From Bacillota bacterium (lineage in GTDB: Bacteria > Bacillota > Clostridia > DSM-8532), in the NCBI GenBank assembly GCA_023415205.1, contig JAEZLR010000008.1, positions 1 to 51,220 of the forward strand: a stretch of DNA of 51,220 nucleotides, in the 5' to 3' direction. Positions within the stretch are counted from its first letter, which is position 1. Each line of letters starts with the position of its first letter. Below the pieces are notes generated by a model. It saw nothing but the letters and a program-made list of their open reading frames with translations, searched no databases and had not been told where the DNA came from. Positions 41,680 to 50,129 of this stretch are shown here, in pieces. Position numbers and translations under genes: made by a program.

Positions 41680-42051
41680 ATGCATATTATACTTAACAAC
41701 TCTTCTATGACACCTATTTATGAACAACTAATGGAACAGATTAAGAATGAAATCATCGCCGGAAGCCTTGGTACCAATGAGGCACTTCCCTCTGTTAGAG
41801 CGCTTTCAGGAGAATTGAAGATCAGTGCGCTGACTGTGAAAAAAGCCTACGATTGCCTTGAAGGAGAAGGTTTTGTCATCACAGTGCATGGAAAAGGGAC
41901 CTTTGTTGCCGCTGCCGACAAGCAGCTTGCTGTTGAAGCAAGGAAAAAGGCTGTGGAGGATGATTTTTTCAAAGCTGTTGAGAAGGCCAAAACAATAGGA
42001 ATGAGCAATGAGGAAATCAGAGAAATCGTTGATATTATATTGGAGGATTAA
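41680..42051 (+). CDS. GntR-family repressor, YtrA subgroup (second copy)
   Basis: 123 residues with AAAGGGAG 7 nt before the ATG. Winged helix: PIYEQLMEQIKNEIIAGSLGTNEALPSVRALSGELKISALTVKKAYDCLEGEGFVITVHGKGTFVA. A short helical C-terminal tail follows. It is a distant paralogue of the 20.5 kb regulator; the operator sequences differ, so the two should not cross-regulate. Only 2 bp separate it from the ATPase gene. Confidence 0.93.
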   Translation: MHIILNNSSMTPIYEQLMEQIKNEIIAGSLGTNEALPSVRALSGELKISALTVKKAYDCLEGEGFVITVHGKGTFVAAADKQLAVEARKKAVEDDFFKAVEKAKTIGMSNEEIREIVDIILED

Positions 42052-42053
42052 CT

Positions 42054-42902
42054 ATGGTTTCAGCGAAAAATCTTGTAAAGAAATACCGAGATTTCAGCCT
42101 GAATATATCTATGGAAATTCCAAAAGGCAGAGTTACTGGTCTTGTTGGGAAAAATGGCGCTGGTAAAAGCACCACCATTAAACTCATTTTAGGGCTTACT
42201 AAAGCGGATGCAGGCAGTATTACTGTTTTGGGAAAGGAAGCAAGCAGTCTAAGTGAGAAAGAGAAGGAACAAATTGGTGTCGCTCTTTCAGACTCGGGAT
42301 TCAGTAACTATCTTAATGTGGAAGATATCCTACAAATTCTGAAGAGAATGTATCGCAACTTTGATTCAGAAAAATTCAGAAAAGACTGTAGGGTCTTTAA
42401 AATTCCGTTTGATAAATGTTTGAAAGATTTTTCAACCGGTATGAAGGCTAAAGTACGCGTTCTGGTTGCATTAAGTCATAAGGCAAAGCTGCTCATTATG
42501 GACGAGCCGACAGCAGGTTTGGATGTGGAGGCGCGAAATGAGATTCTGGACATGATGCGCAGATATCTTTCAGAAGATGAGGAACGCTCCATTCTGATTA
42601 CCTCACATATTTCTTCCGATCTTGAAGGGTTATGTGATGATATTTACCTGATTCATAACGGAAAGATCATCTTACATGAGGATACCGACAGGATTCTGGC
42701 GAAGTATGCGATTCTGAAGGTGGATGAGAAGCTGTATAAGAGGCTGGATAAATCCTATCTGCTATCGACCAGAACAGAAAGCTACGGTTATGCATGCTTT
42801 ACCAATGAAAAACAGTACTATACGGAGAATTATCCGGGTATTGTAGTGGAAAATGGCGGGATCGATGAGCTTATCCTGATGCTGACAGGAGGGAAAAGTT
42901 AA
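42054..42902 (+). CDS. ABC exporter ATPase
   Basis: 282 residues. Walker A is GKNGAGKS (around 32-39). The signature is FSTGMKAK, Walker B is LLIMDEP, and the H-loop is ITSHISSD. A C-terminal extension of about 70 residues follows, as in YtrB/BcrA-type ATPases. The stop overlaps the permease start by 1 nt (TAATG). It energises that permease. The substrate is unknown; peptide antibiotics or membrane components are usual. Confidence 0.93.
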   Translation: MVSAKNLVKKYRDFSLNISMEIPKGRVTGLVGKNGAGKSTTIKLILGLTKADAGSITVLGKEASSLSEKEKEQIGVALSDSGFSNYLNVEDILQILKRMYRNFDSEKFRKDCRVFKIPFDKCLKDFSTGMKAKVRVLVALSHKAKLLIMDEPTAGLDVEARNEILDMMRRYLSEDEERSILITSHISSDLEGLCDDIYLIHNGKIILHEDTDRILAKYAILKVDEKLYKRLDKSYLLSTRTESYGYACFTNEKQYYTENYPGIVVENGGIDELILMLTGGKS

Positions 42903-43555
42903 TGGCTGGATTATTTGTAAAGGATATTCGTCTGCTCTTACAGAGAAAGCAAACACTCATCCTCTTTCTAGTGGTTGCCTTATTTATGGGATTTACCATG
43001 GAAGGCACTTTTATCATTGGATATATGTCACTTATATTCGTTGTTTTTACTATAGGCACCATAAGCTTTGACGAAGCAGACAACTGCTATCCCTTCCTAA
43101 TGACATTGCCCATAAAGCGCAGCGACTATGTAAAAGAGAAGTATATCTTCTGCTTTCTAGGTGGATTGTGTGGTTGGGTATTATCTGTTGTGATTTACCT
43201 GATTGCAAATATCTCTAGGGGAATTCCAATAGATATTGGTAGTGAATTGCTTAAGGCGGCAATATATATTCCAGTTTTAATTGTAATATGCTCAGTTATG
43301 ATCTCATTCCAGTTGAAGTTTGGGGTAGAAAAAAGCCGTATCGTTACAATAATACTCTGCGGTGGAATTACTGCTGTCGGATTAGTCGGAAGCAAATTGC
43401 TAAAAAACACGGATATAGAGATGAGTGTATGGATTGAAAAATTGAATCAAGTATCGGGTGGTGTCCTATTGGCCATAAGTCTGCTGGTTGCAATCTCAAT
43501 TTTCATAGGGTCCTACCTGTGGAGCCTATCCTTCATGAATAAGAAAGAATACTAG
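42902..43555 (+). CDS. ABC-2 type exporter permease (ABC2_membrane_5-like)
   Basis: 217 residues, six hydrophobic segments. MAGLFVKDIRLLLQRKQTLILFLVVALFMGF and FDEADNCYPFLMTLPIKRSDYVKEKYIF are typical of ABC-2 permeases linked to YtrA regulators. AGGAGGG lies 8 nt before the ATG. It completes a three-gene exporter operon. Confidence 0.88.
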   Translation: MAGLFVKDIRLLLQRKQTLILFLVVALFMGFTMEGTFIIGYMSLIFVVFTIGTISFDEADNCYPFLMTLPIKRSDYVKEKYIFCFLGGLCGWVLSVVIYLIANISRGIPIDIGSELLKAAIYIPVLIVICSVMISFQLKFGVEKSRIVTIILCGGITAVGLVGSKLLKNTDIEMSVWIEKLNQVSGGVLLAISLLVAISIFIGSYLWSLSFMNKKEY

Positions 43556-43705
43556 GACTCGGTCACCGGAAGCAGGCAGTAGTCGGAATGTAAAGTGGAG
43601 GATTTTTAAGACAAACGAAAAGGCAAGCCAATGGAGAAAATCCTGAGAAGTTGAAGGCAGAAGAAGACGCCATTGCGAGATTAGGCAGAGTTTAATGCTG
43701 GAACC
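43556..43705. other. Short gap with a possible coding relic
   Basis: An open frame on the + strand (about 43598-43696) reads GGFLRQTKRQANGENPEK...DAIARLGRV and then stops. It has no start codon of its own and may be the decayed end of a gene. I do not recognise the family. No terminator was recognised here. Confidence 0.25.
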
Positions 43706-44647
43706 TTATTCAAACGATAGGGAGAGTGAAGACCCATCGGCAAATTCGCGGTATCTTAATTCTTCCAGCATCCTGTTGACCTCATCCATGGTGGGGATTG
43801 ATGCGGAAGCACCTCTTTTTGATACTGCCAAAGAAGACGCTGCCGAGGCTTTTTCAAGGCATTCCGGAATATTGGTTCCTCTGGCGAGGCATGCCAGAAA
43901 AAAGCCTGTAAATGTGTCACCGGCTGCTGTTGTGTCTTTAACCGCAACATCGTAAGTACCATGATAATAGGTATGGTTTAAATCATGGTAAACAACCCCG
44001 CGGCTACCCAGGGTCAGGATAACCGAAGTGTTCGGATATCTTTCCATTAATGCATCCAGTATCTCCTGTAAGGTGTTTTTTCCTGTAAGCTCATGCCCTT
44101 CAATTTCATTAATCAGAAGAATAGATACGAGGTGAAATGGGAATTTATCCAGTAAATCTTTTTCCATGGGGGAAGGATTAAAGGCAACTTTGATTCCCAT
44201 TTCAGAGCATTTTCTTGCGATATAGGAGATGCAGCTTATCTCATTCTGAAGGAGAACAAGATCCCCTTCAGAAAAATCGCTCAATACTCTGTCGACATAA
44301 TCCTCAGAGATTGTTCTGTTTGAGCCTCCATAGATGATAATTGAATTCTCTCCCTCACGGTTCACCTGTATGAGTGCATGACCGTTAACCACATCGGTCT
44401 GCTCGAGGTAATGGGTGTTTACCTTGTTTTCCTCCAAAGTGGCCTTTAATTGTAACCCATCACGTCCTATTTTACCTGCATGGTACACCTCGGCACCTGC
44501 TTTGGACAATGCGATGGATTGGTTCAGTCCCTTTCCGCCGCAAAAGTACTCCAGATTGTCGGCAGAAAGAGTCTCACCCGGTCTTACAAAATGATGTACA
44601 TGATAAACGTGATCAATATTCAGAGAGCCAAAGTTAAGTATTCGCAT
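43706..44647 (-). CDS. rbsK: Ribokinase, PfkB family
   Basis: 313 residues from the ATG at 44647, with AAGGAGA 8 nt upstream. PfkB signature 1 is EYFCGGKGLNQSIALSKAGAEVYHAGKIGRDG. Signature 2 is VKDTTAAGDTFTGFFLA with the catalytic aspartate; the DTTAAGDTF form is that of E. coli ribokinase. It converts ribose plus ATP to ribose 5-phosphate. With the hydrolase and importer across the divergent promoter, it would consume ribose released from a ribosyl compound. It sits 25 bp after the LacI gene and is probably co-transcribed with it. Confidence 0.88.
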   Translation of the reverse strand: MRILNFGSLNIDHVYHVHHFVRPGETLSADNLEYFCGGKGLNQSIALSKAGAEVYHAGKIGRDGLQLKATLEENKVNTHYLEQTDVVNGHALIQVNREGENSIIIYGGSNRTISEDYVDRVLSDFSEGDLVLLQNEISCISYIARKCSEMGIKVAFNPSPMEKDLLDKFPFHLVSILLINEIEGHELTGKNTLQEILDALMERYPNTSVILTLGSRGVVYHDLNHTYYHGTYDVAVKDTTAAGDTFTGFFLACLARGTNIPECLEKASAASSLAVSKRGASASIPTMDEVNRMLEELRYREFADGSSLSLSFE

Positions 44648-44672
44648 CAAGTATTCTCCTTGTATAGCATAA

Positions 44673-45689
44673 TTAAGAGCAAGGTTTGCAACTTCCACGA
44701 ACCTTTAAAACAGGTTTGAATACAAAGGTTTGTCCAGGGTCGGACTCCTTGTTCAGAATAGCCATTACCTGTCGGACGCATTCCTTTCCGATATCCGCGA
44801 TAGGCTGGGCTACAGTGGTTAGTGGAGGATCCAGAAAATCAGACAGAAAAATATCGTCAAAGCCTATCACCGATAGATCATTGGGTATCCGTAAATGATA
44901 ATGCCTGCTTTCCCGGTAAATGCCCAAAGCCATCATGTCATTGCATGCAAAAATCGCCGTAACATTCTGTCCTAAAAGGTAAGGAAGCGCGCGGCTGCCG
45001 CTTTCAACGTGAAAGTCTCCCGTGTAAACCAATTCAGGTTCAAAAGGTATATGGGCCTCGTCAAGGGCCTGTTTATAACCCTGGAGTCTGGATACGGCAC
45101 CGGGAATATTCGGAGGTCCCGATACACACCCGATCCTCAAGTGGCCAAGCCCCAGCAGATACTTTGTGGCAAGGTAACCGCCTAATTGCTGATCCAGTAC
45201 CACCGAAGTGATGCCGGGCTCATTGAAAACACGGTCAACCATTATGATAGGAACACTGCAACTGCCAACTGCCTCCAAAAACTTATCCTTATCCTCTTCA
45301 TTAAAGGAATTGGATGCTGCCATGATGATGGCATCAGCGTTTCTGTCCAAAAAGATATTCAGGTATTCAAGATCCCGTTTCGCCGAATCCTGAGTGTTGC
45401 TGTAGAGAACATTGTAGCCATATTTATAGGATTCCTCTTCAATGACCTTTGCCAGTTCGGAAAAGTATAGGTTGCTTATATCCGGGAGTACGAGTCCTAT
45501 TGTATGGGTTTCTTTTGTCACCATACTAACGGCGATGTGGCTAGGACGATAGTTCAACTCGCGTGCCGCTTTCAGTATTTCCTTCTTGGCCGTTTCGGAT
45601 ATTCTGTTAGGTTTATTATTAAGCACCAGCGAAACCGTTGTTGTGGAAAGACCGACCTTTTTGGCTACATCTTGAATTGTTGCCCTCAA
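44673..45689 (-). CDS. LacI-family transcriptional repressor
   Basis: 338 residues from a TTG start (45689) with AAGGGGGTG about 7 nt upstream. The LacI helix-turn-helix is TIQDVAKKVGLSTTTVSLVLNNKPNRISETAKKEILKAARELNYRPSHIA. A periplasmic-binding-like core (60-338) has THTIGLVLPDISNLYFSELAKVIEE. Related regulators such as RbsR sense ribose. It stands divergently to the hydrolase/importer operon and its own leader contains a matching operator. Confidence 0.94.
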   Translation of the reverse strand: MRATIQDVAKKVGLSTTTVSLVLNNKPNRISETAKKEILKAARELNYRPSHIAVSMVTKETHTIGLVLPDISNLYFSELAKVIEEESYKYGYNVLYSNTQDSAKRDLEYLNIFLDRNADAIIMAASNSFNEEDKDKFLEAVGSCSVPIIMVDRVFNEPGITSVVLDQQLGGYLATKYLLGLGHLRIGCVSGPPNIPGAVSRLQGYKQALDEAHIPFEPELVYTGDFHVESGSRALPYLLGQNVTAIFACNDMMALGIYRESRHYHLRIPNDLSVIGFDDIFLSDFLDPPLTTVAQPIADIGKECVRQVMAILNKESDPGQTFVFKPVLKVRGSCKPCS

Positions 45690-45713
45690 AAGAACACCCC
45701 CTTAAATTAGAGA

Positions 45714-45771
45714 TTTAGATAAAACGGTTAATCATCTTCGTCATTATATCACTCATTTTTTTAAGTATCAA
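45714..45771 (-). promoter_or_regulatory. Promoter and operator of the LacI/ribokinase unit
   Basis: On the minus strand TTGATA (45771-45766), a 17-bp spacer and TATAAT (45748-45743) form a strong promoter. TTTAGATAAAACGGTTA (45714-45730, + strand) lies just past the start site and matches the operator on the other side of the intergenic region, implying autorepression. Confidence 0.75.
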
Positions 45772-45859
45772 GTTTATCTCGAAAATTTATGTATTGACAG
45801 GGTTAGGGTTTTATAATACCATAGGAGCAAGAGGGGATTACACTCTATATTTTTTAATC

Positions 45860-45877
45860 TTTAGATAAAACGATTTA
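45860..45877 (+). promoter_or_regulatory. LacI-type operator of the hydrolase/importer operon
   Basis: TTTAGATAAAACGATTTA shares 13 identical leading bases with the site at 45714. The core AAAACG(A/G)TT has the central CG typical of LacI-family operators. It lies 38 bp before the hydrolase start, at a position that blocks transcription. A TTGACA (45794) and TATAAT (45812) occur upstream but are only 12 bp apart, so the exact promoter is uncertain. Confidence 0.65.
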
Positions 45878-45915
45878 CCTGTATTGGTGAAAAAAATAAG
45901 TGGGGGTGCCAAAAA

Positions 45916-46848
45916 ATGGGTGATAAAGAAACTAACCAAACGATTAACCTAAGCCTTCTGAAACGCCTGAACAAACCAACAGAAAATATTGATGTGGTAC
46001 TTGATACCGATACTTTTAATGAGGTCGATGACCAGTATGCAATTGCCTATCTCATAAAATCCGATGATAAGTTAAATCTTAAGGCAATCTACGCCGCACC
46101 ATTTCATAATAACAAGTCCTCCAGCCCCGCCGATGGAATGGAAAAAAGCTATACAGAAATATTAAATATCCTTGATTTAATGGGTCGAAATGATTTATCC
46201 AATATTGTCTACCGTGGCTCTGAAGCTTTTTTAGCCTCAGAGAAAGAGCCTGTAATTTCGGATGCCGCCAAAGATCTGGCCTCACGGGCAATGAATTACA
46301 GTCAAGAGCGGCCGTTGTATGTCATAGCCATCGGCGTTATTACAAATGTTGCTTCCGCTTTACTTTTGAATCCTCACATTAAGGATAGGATAGTCATTGT
46401 CTGGCTGGGAGGCCATTCCTTTGAGTGGCCTCATAATCGTGAATTCAATTTGTATCAGGATATTGCGGGAGCACGCGTTGTTTTTGGATGCGAAGTGCCG
46501 CTGGTGCTTCTTCCATGCCGCGGGGTCGTATCAGGATTTACCATTAGCGGACCGGAGCTTGACTTCTGGCTTCGTGGGAAAAACAAACTCTGTGACTATC
46601 TGGTTGATAGGACAGCCGAGGCAGGAAGAGAAAGCGGATTAACTACATGGAGCAGGGTCATATGGGATGTGGCTGCTGTTGCCTGGCTTTTAGAAGGGGA
46701 CTTTATGGAAGATAGGCTGGAGCATAGTCCGATCCCGGAATATGATGATCGATACGCGTTTGATAAAAGCAGGCACTTAATAAAGTACGTCTATTATATA
46801 AAACGGGATCATCTTCTTGAGGATTTAGTCAATAAGCTTACCAAATAA
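45916..46848 (+). CDS. Nucleoside hydrolase (inosine-uridine hydrolase family), variant metal site
   Basis: 310 residues; GGGGGTG precedes the ATG. The N-terminal calcium site reads VLDTDTFNEVDDQYAIAYL: D-x-D then DD, but with two more residues between than in the classical DxDxxxDD. IAIGVITNVASALLLNP and VWLGGH are other family motifs. An aspartate that completes the metal site is seen in IWDVAAVAWLL. It would split N-ribosyl compounds into base and ribose. No signal peptide; cytoplasmic. It is the first gene of an importer operon. Confidence 0.85.
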   Translation: MGDKETNQTINLSLLKRLNKPTENIDVVLDTDTFNEVDDQYAIAYLIKSDDKLNLKAIYAAPFHNNKSSSPADGMEKSYTEILNILDLMGRNDLSNIVYRGSEAFLASEKEPVISDAAKDLASRAMNYSQERPLYVIAIGVITNVASALLLNPHIKDRIVIVWLGGHSFEWPHNREFNLYQDIAGARVVFGCEVPLVLLPCRGVVSGFTISGPELDFWLRGKNKLCDYLVDRTAEAGRESGLTTWSRVIWDVAAVAWLLEGDFMEDRLEHSPIPEYDDRYAFDKSRHLIKYVYYIKRDHLLEDLVNKLTK

Positions 46849-46912
46849 GGACCTATAGGATTATTGCAGCGAAGGCTGACATAATAAAATCTATAAAGAG
46901 AAAGGTGAGAAC

Positions 46913-48268
46913 ATGAAAAAAACGTTGTCTTTACTAATTGCTGCGGCAATGATTGCAGGTTCTTTAGCCGGCTGTGGTACAACAAAACCATCTGTATCTC
47001 AGAATTCGCCATCAGCAACACCGGTAGCCTCCAGTGAAGCGCCAAATGAACCGGCAAAGCCAAAAGAAATTCGTTGGCTGGCTCCCGGCGTTGGAGAAAA
47101 AAGCTGGGAAGGTCTTATGGTACCTGTATTGGAAAAATATCAGGAAAAGACAGGTGTTAAAGTTATCGGTGAGCATTATGCTTATAATGATCTAATGGAA
47201 GTCATTGAAGTAAAAATAGCTTCAGGATCAGCTGATTATGACGTAATTACAGTTGATGCTCCTTTAGTAGCCGCGTATGCTTCTCGAGGATATCTTCTTC
47301 CCGCAGCAAATTACTTTACAGAAGCTGATCTATCAGAGTTGACAAAAGCTTCCGTAGAGGCAGGTTCCTGGGAAAATGAATTCTATGTTACACCGCTTTC
47401 GTCTTCCGCGCAAGTTCTGTGGTATAACACAGATCTGCTAGCTCAAGCCGGAGTTACTATCCGTGACAACGGTCCTAATAATCGTCTTACATATGAAGAA
47501 ATCGCAGACATGGCCAAAGAGGTACTGAAAGTTGTAAATCCTGATGGTAAGCAGGGTATTTTTGGTCTGGATTTCCATCAGGTCAGCCGCCTCTATCAGA
47601 TGAATCCTCTGGCAAACAGCCGAGGTGGCCTTAATATCGGCGAGGGTGGCATGACCCTTGAGGGTGTACTCGACAGCGAGCCATGGATATCTGCTCTGAC
47701 CTGGTACCAGGATCTGGTTAAGTCAGGTTTGGCTACAAGGGGCATTTCTGCTGATGAACTGCCGAACTACTTCTATTCGGATAAACTTGTCTTCATGATT
47801 GGTGCTTCCTATATCGGAACCAATTGTGATGCAAACGGCATGAATCATTATGGGTATACCTATCTGCCGGCATTCAAAGGCTATGAGAATTCCGTTGGCT
47901 CTGCAACAGGGTCTTGGGGGTTCGGAATCAACAAGGCCTCCAAAAATCCGGATCAAGCAGCTGACTTTATGAAGTTCCTGTCTATCGGAGAAGGTAATGA
48001 CATGTGGCTCAAAATTCGCGGAGAGATGCCTGCGAGAAACAGTGCTTTACAGAATATTATTAATGACAATTCCGTTGCAGGGTATCTGAAAATCGGTGCT
48101 TATGAGGCCATGAATACTGCGGTTCCAAGAGCATTAACTCCCGCTTTCAATGAATACAGTACATTAATGGACAGCCTATGGGAAGATGTACGTAACGGTG
48201 CAGATATCAAAGAATCCGTAGCAAATACGATTAGTCAATTTAATACAGCAGTACAGGCCCATAAATAA
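46913..48268 (+). CDS. Lipoprotein solute-binding protein, family 1 (CUT1-type)
   Basis: 451 residues. The lipobox cysteine is C21 (LAGCG). A Ser/Pro/Ala linker follows, then KEIRWLAPGVGEKSWEGLMVPVLEKYQEKTGVKVIGEHYAYNDLMEVIEVKIASGSADYDVITVDAPL. That is the family 1 extracellular binding fold, the same class as maltose-type proteins. The operon context suggests a ribosyl compound or related sugar as ligand. Classical nucleoside importers use a different binding-protein family, so the cargo is uncertain. Confidence 0.92.
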   Translation: MKKTLSLLIAAAMIAGSLAGCGTTKPSVSQNSPSATPVASSEAPNEPAKPKEIRWLAPGVGEKSWEGLMVPVLEKYQEKTGVKVIGEHYAYNDLMEVIEVKIASGSADYDVITVDAPLVAAYASRGYLLPAANYFTEADLSELTKASVEAGSWENEFYVTPLSSSAQVLWYNTDLLAQAGVTIRDNGPNNRLTYEEIADMAKEVLKVVNPDGKQGIFGLDFHQVSRLYQMNPLANSRGGLNIGEGGMTLEGVLDSEPWISALTWYQDLVKSGLATRGISADELPNYFYSDKLVFMIGASYIGTNCDANGMNHYGYTYLPAFKGYENSVGSATGSWGFGINKASKNPDQAADFMKFLSIGEGNDMWLKIRGEMPARNSALQNIINDNSVAGYLKIGAYEAMNTAVPRALTPAFNEYSTLMDSLWEDVRNGADIKESVANTISQFNTAVQAHK

Positions 48269-48283
48269 CTATTAGGGGGAGAG

Positions 48284-48319
48284 TTTGCATAAGGTTGGAA
48301 TACTCCAACCTTATGCAAA
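48284..48319 (+). terminator. Perfect 16-bp hairpin after the binding-protein gene
   Basis: TTTGCATAAGGTTGGA (48284-48299) pairs exactly with TCCAACCTTATGCAAA (48304-48319) around ATAC. The downstream stretch (TTCTACTGTTG) is not a T run, so partial termination or mRNA protection is likely, raising binding-protein levels over permease levels. Confidence 0.65.
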
Positions 48320-48360
48320 TTCTACTGTTGTCGCAACGAAAAAGAGGGGGAGAAATTATT

Positions 48361-49209
48361 TTGCTTAAGAAGGTTATACCGTATATACTTCTTCTTCCTG
48401 CATTTATTTTAATATGTGTCTTTAAAATAATGCCTATCATTCAAACCTTGATTCAGGGTTTTGTCATCGATGGACAATTTAGCTTCAGAGCCTATGATGC
48501 TCTTTTTAAAGACTCTACATTTTGGAATTCATTATTTGTGACGCTGAAGTTTAATGTTATAATCATCCCTTTACAGATCTTTATTTCATTTTGTCTAGCC
48601 ATGCTGGTAAATCTCAAACTGAAAGGAATAACAATTTTTCGGACCATCTACTATCTTCCTTTTACAATATCATTGGCAGTTGCAACCTTAATCTGGAGTT
48701 TGATGTTCAGTTATAACAATGGTGTAATCAATAGTATACTCAATGTTTTTGGAATTGAAGCCCAGGGCTTTTTTACGGACAAAAGGCAGGCCTTATTATG
48801 CATTGTTGTTCTGGCGACATGGAAAGGCTGCGGTTACTGGATGATGTTTCTGCTAGCCGGGCTAAAAAGTATAGATGCCTCCATTTATGAGTCGGCAAAG
48901 ATTGATGGAGCTGGGTTCTTAACAACAGTTTTTAAAATTACAATTCCTCTTGTGAAAAAGGTTTTGCTGTTTGTATTTGTAGCCAATACAACAGCAAATG
49001 TTCTGATGTTTGCCCCTATGCAAATGGTTACACAAGGCGGTCCTCAGGGGAGTACTGCTGTACTCATGTATGAAGCCTATAAATCGGCTTTCAAATTCTC
49101 GAATGAATCCAGGGCTTCGGCTCTTGTTACCATATTGCTTTTGTTGATAGTCTGCATTTGCATTGTACAATTTAGATTTCTCAGGGATAAGGAAGAGAGT
49201 GTGGCGTGA
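48361..49209 (+). CDS. CUT1 ABC importer permease, UgpA/LacF-like
   Basis: 282 residues from a TTG start with GAGGGGGAG 8 nt upstream; an upstream in-frame ATG would run through the hairpin. Six membrane segments, first YILLLPAFILICVFKIMPIIQTLI. The EAA loop is YESAKIDGAGFLTTVFKITIPLVKK. It forms a heterodimer with the next product. Confidence 0.92.
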   Translation: MLKKVIPYILLLPAFILICVFKIMPIIQTLIQGFVIDGQFSFRAYDALFKDSTFWNSLFVTLKFNVIIIPLQIFISFCLAMLVNLKLKGITIFRTIYYLPFTISLAVATLIWSLMFSYNNGVINSILNVFGIEAQGFFTDKRQALLCIVVLATWKGCGYWMMFLLAGLKSIDASIYESAKIDGAGFLTTVFKITIPLVKKVLLFVFVANTTANVLMFAPMQMVTQGGPQGSTAVLMYEAYKSAFKFSNESRASALVTILLLLIVCICIVQFRFLRDKEESVA

Positions 49210-49210
49210 T

Positions 49211-50053
49211 ATGAAAGAATTTTCGACAGTAACGAAAGTATTGCTTTACCTGGTTCTCAGCATCATTGCAGTTGCATGTCTTTTCCCCCTGATCTGGGCG
49301 ATTTCGGCATCCCTGAGAACCGATACCGAGCTTTATAAATATACTGTTCCATTGTCAATACACACCTTTATTCCGGTTCGTTTTACTTTGGAATCCTATA
49401 TCACAATCTTTACAGAATTCAATTTTCTCAAACCGGTATTGAATACACTCTTAATCATTGTTATTATTGTTCCGGCAAGTTGTTTTGTAAACAGTATTGC
49501 AGCATTTTCCTTTGCGTCTTTTAACTTTAAGTTCAAGTCAGTACTATTTTCTCTATTCATTCTTTCTTTCATGGTGCCATTTGAATCCATCGCCATCCCA
49601 CTTTATAGTGTTGTTAACAAATTGGGGTGGGTTGACACACGACTTGCTATTATTGTACCTGGAATGGCGAGTGGCTTGGTTTTATTCCTTTTTACCCAGT
49701 TCTTTAAGGATATACCCCCTAGCCTTATTGAAGCAGCAAGAATTGATGGTGCCTCCTGGTTAACGGTATATGGGAAGATCATAATACCTTCGTCAATCCC
49801 TGTTACCATAACAGCAGGCCTGATGATCTTTATGGATCAGTGGAATGCTTATTTATGGCCTCTTTTGGTCGCACGTGATAAAGAAATCAGAACCATACAG
49901 ATTGCACTCTCATCCTTCAAACTGGAAAGAGGAACTCTATGGTCCTGCCTTTATGCAGGTTCCATGATATCGGCACTTATTCCGATTGTTCTTTTTCTTC
50001 CGTTTCAGAAGTATTTTGTTCAAGGTGTCATCAGCAGCGGCGTGAAGGGGTAA
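49211..50053 (+). CDS. CUT1 ABC importer permease, UgpE/MalG-like
   Basis: 280 residues from the ATG at 49211, one base after the previous stop. Six membrane segments. The EAA loop is LIEAARIDGASWLTVYGKIIIPSSIPVTITAG. The C-terminus FQKYFVQGVISSGVKG is typical. No ATPase gene is present in this operon. As in the arabinan importer, a shared ATPase from elsewhere in the genome is expected. Confidence 0.93.
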   Translation: MKEFSTVTKVLLYLVLSIIAVACLFPLIWAISASLRTDTELYKYTVPLSIHTFIPVRFTLESYITIFTEFNFLKPVLNTLLIIVIIVPASCFVNSIAAFSFASFNFKFKSVLFSLFILSFMVPFESIAIPLYSVVNKLGWVDTRLAIIVPGMASGLVLFLFTQFFKDIPPSLIEAARIDGASWLTVYGKIIIPSSIPVTITAGLMIFMDQWNAYLWPLLVARDKEIRTIQIALSSFKLERGTLWSCLYAGSMISALIPIVLFLPFQKYFVQGVISSGVKG

Positions 50054-50129
50054 GTGCAATTATCCGATATTGCCGAAATATGTCGATTTGTGCAATAATA
50101 TGTATAACAGATAAAGTAGGGTGGCATCT

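Noticed and set aside
45794..45817. TTGACA/TATAAT as a promoter of the hydrolase operon
   Set aside because: The boxes are only 12 bp apart, too close for a standard promoter, so the start site is left open.
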